From Paulinella micropora (lineage: Eukaryota; Cercozoa; Imbricatea; Euglyphida), in the NCBI GenBank assembly GCA_009731375.1, contig BJOX01000263.1:443529-507528 (forward strand): a DNA stretch of 64,000 nucleotides, read 5' to 3'. The notes under the pieces are model-generated. The model saw only the letters and a list, made by a program, of their open reading frames with translations. It was not told where the DNA came from and searched no databases. Below, piece by piece: positions 1 through 12,504 of the stretch. Numbering within the stretch: the stretch's first letter is position 1; every line of letters starts with the position of its first letter. The translations under genes were made by a program, and so were the position numbers.

Positions 1-198
1 TAAGACTCTTTGGGACAACAGGTCCCACTCTTCTTCGCTGAATCCATTATCGCTGTAATCTTCTTGCGATGCTTTGGCTTTCTTACTTGCTAGCTCTTGG
101 TCTGAATCTTCTGACATTTCCGACTGGCTGGTTTACTGTGACAAGTCTTGTTCCGATGTATGAACTTTGATCGACAGCAACTACCAACGCAAAACAAA

Positions 199-199
199 A

Positions 200-264
<65 letters not shown>
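199..264. repeat. poly(A) tract
   Basis: A long run of A interrupted only at its left edge by short AAAAC units. It has no coding meaning; translated on the minus strand it only gives polyphenylalanine. It could be the tail of a retroposed sequence on the plus strand or a slippage product. Confidence 0.8.
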
Positions 265-266
<2 letters not shown>

Positions 267-279
267 GCTTGCTTGAAAT

Positions 280-341
280 TCGATTTCCTTGACTCTTTAA
301 ACACTACATGTCGATTTCCTTGACTCTTTAAACACTACATG
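280..341. repeat. 31-bp tandem duplication
   Basis: Two back-to-back identical copies of a 31-bp unit beginning TCGATTTCCTTGAC lie at 280-310 and 311-341. The stretch from 344 to about 1000 holds no gene that I can support, only short AT-rich ORFs and small ACGAACTA repeats near 725-760. Confidence 0.85.
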
Positions 342-1020
342 ACCAAGTACACGTGTAACTCGCAAACGACTAGTGCTTACACATGACGAAGTATATGTGC
401 AAGTTGGAAACTACGTCCTATATCTGCAAGTTGGAAACGACGACTGCTTACACATATACTTCCTCATGTAGTTTCCAGAGTCTAGGAAATCCTACTTCAC
501 AGAGTTTGCTCGCCTCACACTCTCACCATCCGCCTTTTTCAAATTATTCAAAAAGGAAAGTCAACGAAAAAGCAATCCTTTTGCCCTTGCTATTCACAAT
601 TCAGTAATTTTCTTATCCTGCTGCTCAATTTCTGAACAATTCTTTAGTGTCCGGCTACTCAATTCCTGCACAATCCAGGATACGAAAAAGGAAATTTGAA
701 CGTAACGTCAAAAAGCGATTACGAACTAACTAACGAACGAACTAACGAACGAACACACGAAAAAAAAATTCAACGCAAAAGCGGAAAAAAAGGCCAAAAA
801 AAAATTTAGCTCCTCAGGTATATGCCCTGCGGGCCGAAAATGGAAACTTATGTTTTGTGATTAGAAATCAGTTTGTACAGGACTATAGAATGTCTAAATC
901 TGTTTATATACTTAATACACGTAAATTCACAAAGCCTGTCCTTGGTAATTTGAATACACAAATTGAGATTTCACACAGCGATTTTTCGATGGTATGTCTG
1001 CCACTGACCAAAACATCGCT

Positions 1021-1395
1021 TTGAAAATCGATGAGAGCGCATCGCTCCTTTCAATTTTATTGTTGAAAATGGTGTTTTTGTTTATTGTGATGCTATTCCA
1101 AGCCTCAGAACATGTGCACAGCCTCCGACCTCCTGAAATGCACACAAGGTCACTGCCTTCTCGAGTTTCATGCTTCAAAAAATGTCTGACTTGATATTTT
1201 TTGAAAATCGATGAGAGCGCATCGCTCCTTTCAATTTTATTGTTGAAAATGACGTTTTTGTTTATTGTGATGCTATTAATAATAATTTCCAAGCCTCAGA
1301 ATATGTGCACAGACCTGAACTTGAAATTGCACACAAGGCCACTGCCTTCTCGAGTGTCATGCTTCAAGTTCAAAAAATTTGAATGTCAGAGGCTG
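1021..1395. repeat. 180-bp direct tandem duplication
   Basis: Two adjacent copies start with the same TTGAAAATCGATGAGAGCGC word at 1021 and 1201, giving a period of 180 bp. The second copy has a small insertion (ATAATAATT) and several substitutions. Short ORFs run through both copies on both strands, but none resembles a known protein. Confidence 0.85.
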
Positions 1396-1568
1396 ACTTT
1401 ATATTATTAATAATATTTTTAGACACACAAAAAAATAAGCCACAAAAACTTGAAGTCAGGCGGGAACTTGAATGTTCAACTAGTGAACATAGGTCAGTTA
1501 AATTGACTACTTTCCAGCAACATTTAATGAATAATATCAATACAGCTTCTATTGTGTGCCTGTGTCTG

Positions 1569-1585
1569 GATGCCGGGCGGCATCA
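1569..1585. repeat. Palindromic word GATGCC..GGCATC (copy 1)
   Basis: Near-perfect palindrome GATGCCGGGCGGCATCA. Related palindromes occur at about 1921-1938 and 16411-16430, on both outer sides of the split piggyBac coding sequence. They are best read as subterminal inverted repeats of that element, although its exact ends were not located. Confidence 0.5.
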
Positions 1586-1647
1586 ATATTTCAAGTTGTT
1601 TTAAGTGGTTAAAAAATAATTTTTTTAAATTTTTTTCAATATTAATA

Positions 1648-1735
1648 CTTTTTCTGTTTTGAGTCACTTTTTCGTTAAATTTCAAAAATTCAAAATTTGA
1701 TACAAAAACGAAAAAGTGACTCAAAACAGAAAAAG
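1648..1735. repeat. Perfect 28-bp inverted repeat (hairpin)
   Basis: The 28 bases at 1648-1675 are the exact reverse complement of 1708-1735, with a 32-nt AT-rich loop. Transcribed in either direction this would form a long stable stem. It lies outside the C-terminal piggyBac fragment and may belong to that element's end or to an older repeat. Confidence 0.9.
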
Positions 1736-1920
1736 TGACACAAAATCGAAAAAAATCATTATTTGTTGACACTTGAATGTCGCTAGCGATATTAAACCTT
1801 TGACTCAAGTTTCCGGTATCAAAATCAATGAAAATTTATTATAATTATTAAAATCTAACCTCTAACAGTCAGTGTCCGACTCACGACTCACACTTGCGTC
1901 ATAGTCATTCAACTTTAGGC

Positions 1921-1938
1921 TGATGCCGCGTGGCATCA
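1921..1938. repeat. Palindromic word TGATGCC..GGCATCA (copy 2)
   Basis: TGATGCCGCGTGGCATCA lies about 20 bp beyond the stop codon of the piggyBac C-terminal fragment. It matches the palindrome at 16411-16430 upstream of the same gene's N-terminus, so the pair flanks the coding sequence symmetrically. Confidence 0.5.
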
Positions 1939-1954
1939 CTGTCTTTGAGAGTGC

Positions 1955-2296
1955 CTAAGCGCGTTTCCGCTTCTTGGAGAGGAGCTTGCCGTGCTGTTTA
2001 TGCCAGGCGTGACACGTACGTCCTTTAGAGTTACATAGAGGCATGTTTGGTCCACAGGTCGCGCAGTGATACTCAGAGTAAAATTCACCTTCTTCTCTGC
2101 GTACGCATACAGGCACACACAGCATCTACGTCTCTTCGCCCTCTCCGTACAGGCTATCAGGGAAGACGTCACCTGCCTCCCGCTTTTTCTTAACCTTATC
2201 TCCCTGAACGGTCATTGGATACCTGGACAGAAGCATGCATGACTCGGAGGGTGGGTTGGGGTCGATACTCCCTTCTGCCACACGGGGAGGGGCAAG
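1955..2296 (-). pseudogene. piggyBac-like transposase, C-terminal Cys-rich fragment
   Basis: Read on the minus strand and ending with TAG at 1955-1957, this piece encodes a Cys/His-rich tail. One frame shows RRRCCVC and the next shows YHCATCGPNMPLCNSKG followed by TCHAWHKQH and a basic end. C-x2-C ... C ... C-x2-H patterns are typical of the C-terminal zinc-binding domain of piggyBac transposases. The two parts lie in different frames, so at least one frameshift is present. The rest of the transposase is at 14020-16240 on the same strand. The LTR element at 2297-13865 separates the two parts and carries matching CAAG flanks, which explains the split. Family assignment rests on the Cys/His pattern and on continuity with the distant half. 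Confidence 0.6.
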
Positions 2297-2909
2297 TATC
2301 ATACTGAGCACCTTAACGACCGGCCACAACCTTTACCGTTGATAAGACAATCTTTTTGACCGGTTCATTAGATTCTCCTCTGCACGACGTTTCGACTTCA
2401 CTAACTCGTTTTCGATTTCGTTCAGAAATGATTTCAAACGATCAGTTCAAAGTTCTTTTTAGCTATTGCCGTTTTCCTGTTCGTATTACCTTTTTTCCTG
2501 ATTTTCCCGTGAAACACGCTTTACGGTAAATTTGTGAACAAGGACGGAAAAAGCACAATATCTACCTTGTCTTCCGTTGCCAGTCGTTTTCGTTGAGGCT
2601 TCCCAAATCAATTTGGGGAATTTTCAAGTCCAACAACCCGACACTATCCGTTTGATGACTGTTAACTTGAAGACTCGCGACACTATCAGTTTGAGAACGG
2701 GAGACCTCACAATCTACGTTCTGCACTTGACAGTACGTTGCACCCAAGCCTGCCAAGAGTTCGAAATTACGTAAATAAACGAAGTGACCTCTCTCTACTA
2801 TTTACTGGTATTTCACCTGCTCACATTGAGTCAGGACTCAAAGCAGCCATAGTGTTCTATTAAAAGTTCGTTGTACCTGCCTACTTGAAGAGTTGTATAC
2901 AAACTCACA
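2297..2909 (+). repeat. Left LTR of element A
   Basis: Matches 13252-13865 nearly base for base, from TATCA[T/G]ACTGAGCACC to GTTGTATACAAACTCACA. It ends in CA but begins TATCA rather than TG; the first TG is 8 bp inside at 2305. The boundary chosen here is supported by the identical CAAG flanks. Confidence 0.8.
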
Positions 2910-3049
2910 ATTCGAATTTTTTTTTCATTCAAGAGAAAACTACACACACAGAGTTGGTGTGTTCTGTCGACAGATCGATTTGGAAAGACCCTCTCCTTCA
3001 GGAGTGGCTATACAACAACGTATTAGGACAGAGGTAACCAAAACCACAT

Positions 3050-3909
3050 ATGTCTCGACAGATTGTTCACCTGCCGTTGCATTCTTGTGGCCCTCCTCTG
3101 CCCTCATACACACTATGCAGTCAACCAACACAGTATGTGTCTGGTTTTGTCGTTTTAGGGTCACCCCCTACCTACAGAGTGGAGAACACCTACTCCACTG
3201 CACACCGACCCCTTCAGCTACTGCTCTGCGTTCTGGCCTACTCCTGGTACGCCTACATGTGGAATCAGTCACGATACGACGACCCAGTCTCGAAGTACAA
3301 CGAACACAAGCGACGCTGCTTGGACCCCTACCCCATCCTGGGTTCTCGTCCGGACACTCTACGTACTGACAAGAAATTTCAGGAGGAAATCAAGGCTGGG
3401 AAGACTACTCGCCTTCACGCAAATCTCTCCCGCACCCAGACCGTTCAATTTATCTACGATTTATTGACCAGTTACGTGAGCGATGAACGCGATATGTTGC
3501 GAAAGAACCATAAGGACAAGGCCACATCGCTACCTCAGGTCTCGAATGCCCCTCAAGCCTAGACCTTCTTCGTAACCCCGATTGGACGGACACTGAAGTC
3601 TACACCCAGTACCTGGGACCTACTGGATCTCTGGCAGTTGCAGAGAAGCTCTGGAACCAGATTGGCAACATCATCCCTTTAGAAGTCTTCCATAACTACT
3701 ACCCGGTTACTGCCTCCACTGCTGGATTGGCTGGGTCATTACCGGTCACTGCCCCGTCGGGTACAGCCGTTGGTGCCACATCCATTCCCCCACCGAGTCT
3801 GACTGGTCCAACCACTCTGCACCCCGCTGGAAGCTCTTCTTCGACAACGATCCACCCGATCCACCCTTCAGCGTTTTCGACTCCCAGAACAGCTACAACG
3901 ACCCCGTGA
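3050..3909 (+). pseudogene. Element A: N-terminal structural (Gag-like?) ORF remnant
   Basis: An open frame at 3050-3562 continues in another frame from about 3555 to 3909. The first part is rich in Tyr, Arg and Lys and contains a charged helical stretch (KFQEEIKAGKTTRLHA). The second part ends in a Pro/Ser/Thr-rich segment. I recognise no domain. Position just inside the left LTR and composition suggest the start of a Gag-like protein. The frame change implies a frameshift mutation, a sequencing indel or programmed shifting. Confidence 0.4.
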
Positions 3910-3918
3910 ACTCCGATA

Positions 3919-6200
3919 TTGCCTTCAGCCCCAGCAGCTGCGATTGCACTGACACTTCGTCAGCCCATTCCACCCTTCATGCCCCAGATACCCAACATGC
4001 CCTCTCCGTCCCCGGATGCTTCGTTCATACGTACTGGACGCATGGCTCGGGCTGCTACTCCTGCTCCACCCCGCACCATGGTGCAACCTTTGTCGACCCT
4101 ACTCGCTAGTAGAACAAGTGAGCCGGTAAATCGTTCATTGGCTATGCCATCTTTTCTTGGTACTCTTCTCTCGTCCCCGCAGCGACCGAACATACCTATT
4201 GTCGAACAATCCTACGACGTTGGTTTGCTCACTTCAAGTTCGGCGCTCAACCCGACTACTTCACCTATTGCGGCCCTCATTGGTCCACCACAGACACCTG
4301 CACGTCAGCCACTAATTTCCGCGCGAGGAACAGGGCGACCTGCACCAGCAGTGTCCAGCTCAGGCGCTAGCACCCTTCCAACCAAATCCCTGCACCTGCA
4401 ACCATTCCTCCGGTGACGGAAAGCAAGGCTGCTGAAGATGCAGCAACAATCGCCAGAGAAGAAGCAGAGCGCGAGGCCACCGAACTTGCTGAAGAAGTGG
4501 CACGACAACTTGCTGAGGAGGAAGAACGAGGACGGGAGGAGGAAGCGGAACAAGCACGAGAAGAAGAACGAAAACGGGAACAAAAGGTGGGGGAGGTCGC
4601 CGAAGACAACAACGGCAACGAAGGCGACGGCGAGACCGGCAGCTTGCCGGACCAAGGCGCCAACCCCGCTGAACAATCACAACCCAGTGCTCCCCGTTCG
4701 GGAGGTTCCTCTGGTGATGCAACTTCATCCCAGTCTTCGCCGCCACGCATGGTCCTTCGCTCTAACAATTCAGGTGCTACCTCGGGCTACCAAATGTATA
4801 TGCTGTCACGACCTTGCGGATCCGCACCCGCACACCGCTCCATGTTCATCCTGTCAAGTCCGACTGTCATACCGTCACCGGACCACGTTACCTTCGCGCG
4901 CGAACTGGCGGTCAACTACCACGTCGCCAACACGCCGATCCAATTGGCCATCATGCACGCCCTCAGCAACGTTCGCGCGTGGGGAGACAAAGCTACAGTT
5001 GCCATCATGGACGCCTGTTGGGCCCGCTTCGTCCGCGTCACCGACTCTATTCAGCAAGGATGGTGCTCGTTGTCCCTCACTTGGCTACAGTTCATCCGCG
5101 ACCTCATCCACGGCCGTCTGGATAAACATGACACACGTAAGTCAGCTTTCCAAGCCCTCAATCTACGACGCTTCAGAGAAGAGCAACTCTTGGCGTACAT
5201 CAACCGATCACGCACTACGAAGCTGCACGTGTGACTGGTGTGACCATCAGCGACGGAAACCAGCTTGAGGACTTGGGCCGCATGTTGACTCCGATGGAAC
5301 GCGATCGTTGGAATCAGCAGACAGATCAAGTCCTGCTCAGCTACGGTGTCGGATGGCCGCGCAACCTAGATGATCTTCTCCCTTGGGCCAGGACCTTTGA
5401 CCCCAACGTCATGACAGAGTATCTTCTGACGACGATGGAGATCCCGGTCCGTACCGACACCGAGGAACCATCTACGCGCAGGCGGGACTACACTCGCCAA
5501 GGACAGCCACCCACTCGTACTGACCGTCGGAGACAGCAACGACCCCAGCAGGACAAGACAGCCTCGGAGAATACAAACCCTAACCGCCCTTCTCGACAAA
5601 AGCGTAAAGCCGACGCTATGGCTATGGCCCAGACCGCTCCCTCACAGACTTCGACCCGCCCGGACAAAACGTTTGAAGACGACTCACCCGGTGAAGAAGG
5701 AGGACCCAAGCAAGAAGAGGCCGGCACCGCGACAACATCTCACGGGAGCCAATGCTGTGGACATCCCTCCGAAGAAGAAGACGTCTATGTCCACGACTAA
5801 GACCGACCCACCGAGTAAACCGTCCAATCAGACTAAACGGAAGCCGTTCACAGGTATACCCTGCGCCTACTGCAAGGAGCATAACAGCTTCTTGAAGAAG
5901 GATCAACTATTCAAACATTCGTTCGAGGAATGTAAACTTCGTCAGCAGCGTTGCCAAGACGAAAAGAAGCACTGTGACTGGAAGCCACCAGCGGCCGCTG
6001 CTCGCAATACTCCGCGCGCTTTCCATATGACTACCCGGTCCCGCTCGACCTCTCCGCTGGTGCCAACGCCTCCACCCCTACGGATCGCGACCATCCCGAC
6101 AGTGGTTACTGGATGCGTTTGGGTCGCGAAACACCCTCTCAACCGCCCGCCCATCGGTAAGGCTACAACTGCAAAGGCGTGGCCCGCCTTTCATGGGTGA
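3919..6200 (+). pseudogene. Element A: Gag-like ORF chain with Cys/His motif
   Basis: Four overlapping frames (3919-4416, 4413-5234, 5231-5800, 5673-6200) read as one broken protein. It begins Pro/Ser-rich, passes through a long Glu/Arg/Lys-rich coiled-coil-like stretch (about 4415-4620), then a helical region around residues such as DACWARFVRVTDSIQQ. It ends in a basic Pro/Thr-rich region with a possible zinc-binding motif, CAYC...HSFEEC...C, near 5858-5950. Helical capsid-like core followed by basic tail and a Cys/His cluster is the usual Gag order, so a Gag role is inferred. Adjacent frames overlap by only 4 nt at 4413 and 5231. No database family is recognised. Confidence 0.45.
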
Positions 6201-7544
6201 TGCAGCACGGGTTCACCATTTGGAAGTTGCCCCCTGTCGAAGCACGCTCGTCCATCGACGAGGCCCAAAGGATCAAGCCAACAGACTACATCCCTCTCAA
6301 GCCTAAGGCAAGACAAATTGTTTATGAGACAGAGTTTCACCTTTTCGACACGCCGCTTCAAGTGGGCGATCGTCAACTGGCCACCGTCAGCTACGACTTT
6401 CGTCCGGAACCTTTGGCCCAAGCAACTTCATACCCGACCTCCAAGATCAAACAAATCTTCGGCAATCGTGCCAGTGCGCAACCGGCAGGTTCTTATGACC
6501 TTCTCGCAACGTCCCAAGCCCACCTCTACGGCCGCACAGTCAATCTCTTCATGTCCGACAGGAAAAGACAAGGAAACCAGCGGAAACTGATGAAGAAAAC
6601 GAAGAACCGGAGGAGGTAGAGGAGGATTCTGTCGATAAAAACGATTCTACCTACGTCCCCACCGACGAAGACGAAGACGAAGTCCATTATCATGACAACC
6701 CTTCAGTCAAAAAGCCAAACTCCGCCATTTCCAAAAGAACCCGTCATCAGCATCACAAGCGCACCCTTGTGAAAAGACATAAAACGCAGACGTCCCCGGA
6801 CACGTCCGCTACTACTTCACCGGTACTCTCCCACTTAAGTCCCGCGCCGACTTTGATGTGATTACCCAACAAGACAAGGTCAATGACCAACTCGCGTGGT
6901 CGGCCCTCCGAGACTCTCGACGGGCGTCTACCTCGAGAAGTAGCCCTGCGGCACGACCCCTCGTTTTTGAATCATCACGGGCAACCTCATCATCTGCATC
7001 ATCATCGTCATCGCCGCTGGTGACTTCGATTTCGCCATCACAAGCAGCATCGTCATCATCTCAGGCGTCATCATCTTTATCGCCACCGCTATTGCCAGCA
7101 GTTGCGGCGCCCCCACAGGCCGTACTACCGTCCGCAGCGGCCTTTGGTCCATCGGCATCGGCCCCTGCACAACTTTTGCCGCAACAGCTTCAGGATGCGT
7201 TGGCAGACCCTCCGCCGCCCTCGGTTTTACCTGTACCTCTGATGTCTAGCCGTTCACGCATGACAAGGAGTAATTCAGGTAAACAGGAATGGTCCCCGTA
7301 TACGCCAGCTTCCCCGTCATCCTCACCATCCAAGATCGAGACGCCACCCCGCTCTACACAACGAGCTACCCATCGGATCCAAGGACTAAGCAAAGAAGCT
7401 GAACAGGCACTACAAATCGCGTCTAGTAGCTCATCGTCATCGTCCAGCAGCTCATCATCCTTGTCGGGTGGCTCGCCGGTGTCATCCTCGCCCCCTGCGT
7501 TTCAATCAGGTGGCGAGACCTCCGGCGGCTACGCATTCGCTTAG
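6179..7544 (+). pseudogene. Element A: unknown ORFs, Ser-rich
   Basis: An open frame at 6179-6619 (146 codons) is followed by one at 6858-7544 that is dominated by Ser, Pro and Ala, with runs of Ser encoded by mixed TCA/TCG/TCC/AGC codons. Mixed codons argue for selected low-complexity protein rather than a raw microsatellite. No domain is recognised. Between them (6620-6857) is an acidic stretch in the first frame after its stop. Confidence 0.35.
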
Positions 7545-9165
7545 CCCGCTTGGCAACTTCATGACCCGGGATCCAACATGGAAAGATCGTCAAGATATGG
7601 GACAACCGCGTACTCTGTCAAGCAGAGACCCTTCGACCCCAGTACCACCGACTCCATTATCCCCCGAACCTGAACAATTCGTAAAAGTCGCCTCGTGGCC
7701 ACCTGCGCATTGCAATGGTTTCACCGGCTTCACTAAACGCCCAGGTGAGCGAATGTATGCGGAAGCTGAACTGTACGGATCTCCAGGCACGGACGCAAAA
7801 CTATATATATCTCGAGATACTACGCCACCTATTTCCCGACATTGGCAATGGCAATGTTCCCAGGCACCAACCCCAGATGTAGGCATTTGGGTTACTGGAT
7901 CCCCAAGCATCTCACCATGCCAAGATCTATGGCCTGACAACACCATAGTGCCAAACGTTATCCCACGCGTGGAACGCCATATTACTCAATCGGAGGCAAC
8001 TGGGAATAACACCTACATCATCCGGCCGATGGAGACCCTCCCATGTTTACATCAGCCGAGATTGGGCTTAATGCATCAATGGATTACATTACCCACGTTC
8101 CACACCTTACCTGGACCTTCGCCCCAGGTGCTGCTACCTCCATCACTGGCCAGCCACGCACGCGCGAAAGCAAGACTTACTTGTACATGAGCCACGACAC
8201 TGGTACGGAACAACCCATTGGTCCTTTCCACACCTTTTTGAGTTCGACCAAGCCCTTGCCGACTTTAATCGGTTTCGTCCCACTCTACTGATGCAGTACT
8301 ATTGGCCCCCACGCAACTCGGCACATGGGATGGACCCCCTCACCTTCGAGGGCTACACACATGGCCTCGCCATCGTTGCAAAGGAAGTCATACCGGCTGG
8401 GGTTATCAATACCGAATCGATGTGCTTGTTTCGTGCTGGTGGTTCACCAGCGCCAAAGATGACCTGTCGCGGGACAGTCCCACTTTCGGAATACGCGCTG
8501 CGAGACATCCTCAACATCGAAAAAGGTGCTACCATGATATCACGGCTTCACCAGCACAATGTTGCAGCTGTCACCTTCACTTCTGCCCACAGAATGGAAG
8601 AAACACCGCACAACTCGTCGCCTCCTCCCTAGTTGGCCCCAATATCGAGCCCACCGGGGACATTGGCGACAAGGAATGGCTTACTGTCCCGTTGGACGCC
8701 CATGGGGATATAGATCTTCATATTGCGGCTTACTTGTGGGTGCCAACCCCAACAGCTCCCCCTTGGCAGCCATCCTCGAAGGTCAACTTTTATTTCCATG
8801 GTGCAGCATGGAGGACCCCACTCCTGAGCACATGTCTTTCTCCCCACAAGTGGATGGAGGAGGAACATACATACGTCGCGTTTTCCGACTTCCGACACGC
8901 GAACGCTGTTTCGCCCTACAACACTACTTTCACCGCCTTCCGTGTAAGGACCCGATTTGGTTCAAGATCCTCCCTATGGACCATTACTACGACGAAGGCA
9001 GTGAATGGTCGGAAAAACGCATGGTCAGAGAACGATCCTACGAATGTATCGTGGACCTACCGCGCAGCTTTTTCGACTATTGTAGCATCACCGCCTACTA
9101 CACAGACGAAAAGGCCCGGTGATTCGCAGATACCAGACAACAAACGAACATCGACACTTTCATGA
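7468..9165 (+). pseudogene. Element A: unknown ORF chain
   Basis: Frames 7468-8190, 8302-9165 and 8559-9122 cover this stretch with few stops on the plus strand. The frame at 8559-9122 looks most protein-like, with varied composition and motifs such as RVFRLPTRERCF and DHYYDEGSEW. It ends in a TGA overlapped by the next open frame at 9119. I recognise no family and see no YxDD, DTG or DDE signature. Confidence 0.35.
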
Positions 9166-10125
9166 GTGGAAGACGAATGCGAACCACTCTTTCACCGCTT
9201 ACTTGGGAGACGACCATACCCAGTTCGGACGTTGGACCAATCTCAAGACAGAGCGCATGGGAACGGTCCTCAGCATGTTCTACACGGAGTTAAAGATGAG
9301 TGTTCAGGATCTTAAGTACGAAGTTCTGTTGACCAACGTACCAGGAGGAAGCTGTACGACACTTTCCCCTGAAGAAACCAGAGACAACTATCATATCGGC
9401 TACCCCCACAGAGACCTCATCCACCCAGGTTTTGATGTCCAGCCACACCTGCCACGCGAACTGCTACGCAGCTCATGGTCAGACCCAACCCAGATCGATG
9501 ACTCTCCGGCGAAATCCGACAGCAATTCTGGTTCTTCATCGAGTTCCAGCTCCGCATCCAGCTCCTTATCGAGCTCGTCATCTAGCTCGACCTCATCTTC
9601 ATCGACGATGGTTTCAGCTCCGCCTCCACAGGCCCCAGCTTCGCCACCATCGGCCCAGCTCAGCCACCGCTGACCCAAAATCAGCCTCCAGTGGTTTCAG
9701 CCCAGCCACCACCGGCCCCGGCTCATTTACCAGCGGCCACTGGCTCCGACCCACCGACCGCACCGTTGCCACAAACAACTCATGCGCACCCTATTCAACT
9801 ACAGCCCTCATCTGGCTGCAAGCCGAGTGAAATCAAGAAGCACAAAGACGACGACGACTCGAAAGGCGGTGGACACGGCCCCTTTTCGTCATCGTCGAAC
9901 AGTTCATCGTCTGGCACCTCGTCATCGAAGCCGGCGACGACTTCGACAGCTGCAGCCTCTCCTCCTCACTCGATGACACGACGGTCACAACAACCTCCGA
10001 ACAAGGACGATGAAATCGAACCACACGGAATCCGATCTGACCCCTTTTCGATTTTTCCAGGCATTTTCCGCCTTCGTGATGTAAACCCGACCCTTCGTAC
10101 AGACATCCGTTTTGCCCTTCTATAA
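9119..10125 (+). pseudogene. Element A: unknown ORFs with Ser/Pro-rich tails
   Basis: The frame at 9119-9673 starts as ordinary protein (for example TAYLGDDHTQFGRWTN) and ends in a long Ser tract and a Pro-rich tail. The next frame, 9691-10125, is again Ser/Thr/Pro-rich with an acidic-basic patch. They may be one protein broken by a stop and frame change. No function can be assigned. Confidence 0.35.
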
Positions 10126-10284
10126 AGGATCAACCTTTGGCACCACCAAGGTTTTATCACATCGTACGCTCACGGCAACAGCAACGCCGCCACGGCAACG
10201 ATCCATGGTAACACTTACCCTAAAGCCAAAATCGGAATCTGGACGAAGGTCAACCTTTTAGTAAACGAAGGTCAGCGAACAGGC

Positions 10285-12504
10285 ATGATATCCCACAGCC
10301 ACAACCTGATTTCGAAAATGGCGCCCGTGAGCACAACTTTCCAGACGGAGTCTTTGCTTTCCAAGCATCGACCTGACGTGGACAACATGCCCACTGGTGT
10401 GAATGCAATTGCCCAACGTGCGATTCCAGAAACCGTACATCACCACCATCACGACCACGTCCCTTTAACGTGTCAGCGATAAATCCAGCAATTGGCTACC
10501 GTCTACGCCAAGCGATCGTTGATGAACTTAACTACTTCGCCAATTGTGGTAAGATCATCCCTTTCTCCATGGACGCTGCCAGATTCAACAGTTCAGCTGC
10601 TATCAACGGAGTCCTCCCCCTCAAGGAGAAACGACACCTCCTTGCAACTCTGGGACGAGATAGAATGAGCTTTGCATACTGTTCAGAGTCCATCACGAAG
10701 TCAGCCTGTCTCTCCCGATCATCGAGCTGTACCTCCAAGGCGACGATTTCTCGACCATAAACACCCGGGTCACCCGCGACAGGTGTTTGGTTCCAGACCT
10801 GCTCCTGTGGAAATCGCGGCACCCGAACCTCAGTCTAGGCAAGGCCGGCGACACCGCCGTCGCCATAGACGCAAATTTAAAGGCAGGAACCAAAACCCCC
10901 AGCCCCGGCATCCTCCCGCACGTCCAGCCCCATGGTCGGACGTTCCCGAGAATCACCAAAATGCCACACGCCTGGCTCACCCAGTGGTCGTCCCGCGAAG
11001 TCGCCGCCAACCCAACATGCTCGCTCGGCCTGATACTGACTCGACCCAGTCTCTGAACAATATGCAAAGCCGCGCCGGACAACCAAGTCTGGAGCTCTCC
11101 AGACTCTACTCAATTGAGGCCGCCTGACTCTGTGGCGCTTTTGGCTGGCAACGCATTGCCCATCCCGTACGTGGATTCCCCAAAGGAAGATCCCGCGCAA
11201 ACAGATCCTAGGTTTCCTACAGAGACAGTCAACCCGGACCTCACCAGACCTCAACAAGACCAGCTCTGGGACCTCATTCGCAATTACGAACAAACTGTTC
11301 TTTCTCTTCGGTCAACACCGAACGCCAAGCCGGTTACGGCCCCATGCCCGCGCTGGACTCCGGCAGAACGCGAACATCTCTCAAATTGGACTACGGACAC
11401 CATCAACGTGGGCACATGGAACTACACCTCCGCGCAACGTATATGGAGATTCGCAGTCACCCAAATGGAGAACATGGGGATATCGAGAAGGATGCCCATC
11501 CGGATACACGGATCGGCTACCTTCACCCTACAACCCCAGTCCCTCTGGTCCCTAACCAACTTTCGAACCAAGTTTGTGACACACCCGGCGCTCATGGATC
11601 GACGTCTGCGCCTCGCCCGGAAAATCACGAACTAACGCTACCCGGCATGGCCAACAATGCCTGCCGTGTACCCCCTTTTGCAACCTTGAAAGAATCCATC
11701 CCCGAGGCCACACCGCCGCCCTGCCCCAACCAAGTGTGCGCTCCGTTGTGACGTCTACCTACAGATGTCAACCACAGAGGCGTCACTGGCACGCTACACG
11801 CTGGCACTGACCATCGCGCCCCGGTCATCCTAACCTTCTTTCATAAGTTCAGGAACACGGAAACCCACAATGACTGGACGACCTACACGCAATATGCCTA
11901 TGGCGTCATGTATGGAGTTCAACAGTGCCGCTACTTCCGTAACGCTAACCACTGGGAACTTACCATCGCCGCCAACCCCAGACCACTCATGTGGTCATGG
12001 CAAACTCGCTACCCTTTGGTCATCGGATGGATTCCGAAATATCTAAAGACACTGGGACCCAAAATCAAATACTCCCCTGGTAAACAGACACCACTCCAGG
12101 ATGATTTGCCTCGTGCTCCCCGCATGAACCCAGCTGTCCCGACCCAAGTCGATGAAGCCGCAGCTACCATAGCGCTCCTCGCAACCATGCCAATGCCCAG
12201 AGCAGACTCTACCCTGTGGCTTACTACCGAAGACACAAATGCTGCTTTGGAGACGAAGCTCAAATCTCTCCCATGCCACATCATCCGCGCGAGCCTAACA
12301 AAGACAAACGCTCAAGCCCCGTGGGATCTGGCTATCGTCATACCGCCGGCTGACCGTCCTGTGAACGTCGCGCGGGCCATGTTCTCCCTTCGCAAGCCGT
12401 TTGCTCTGCTCATTCCGGACGATACCGTCACGCTATCCCACATCGTACCCTTCCACCGGCAACAGTCGATGAGTGTCACCAAAAACAATTTAAAGACAAT
12501 TTAG
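10285..12504 (+). pseudogene. Element A: 3' unknown ORF fragments
   Basis: Open frames at 10470-10760, 10672-11127, 11114-11635, 11344-11751 and 11908-12504 continue the plus-strand coding bias. The last (198 codons) is mixed in composition and ends in TAG at 12502-12504. None resembles reverse transcriptase or integrase. The 12505-13230 stretch before the polypurine tract has no supported ORF. Confidence 0.35.
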
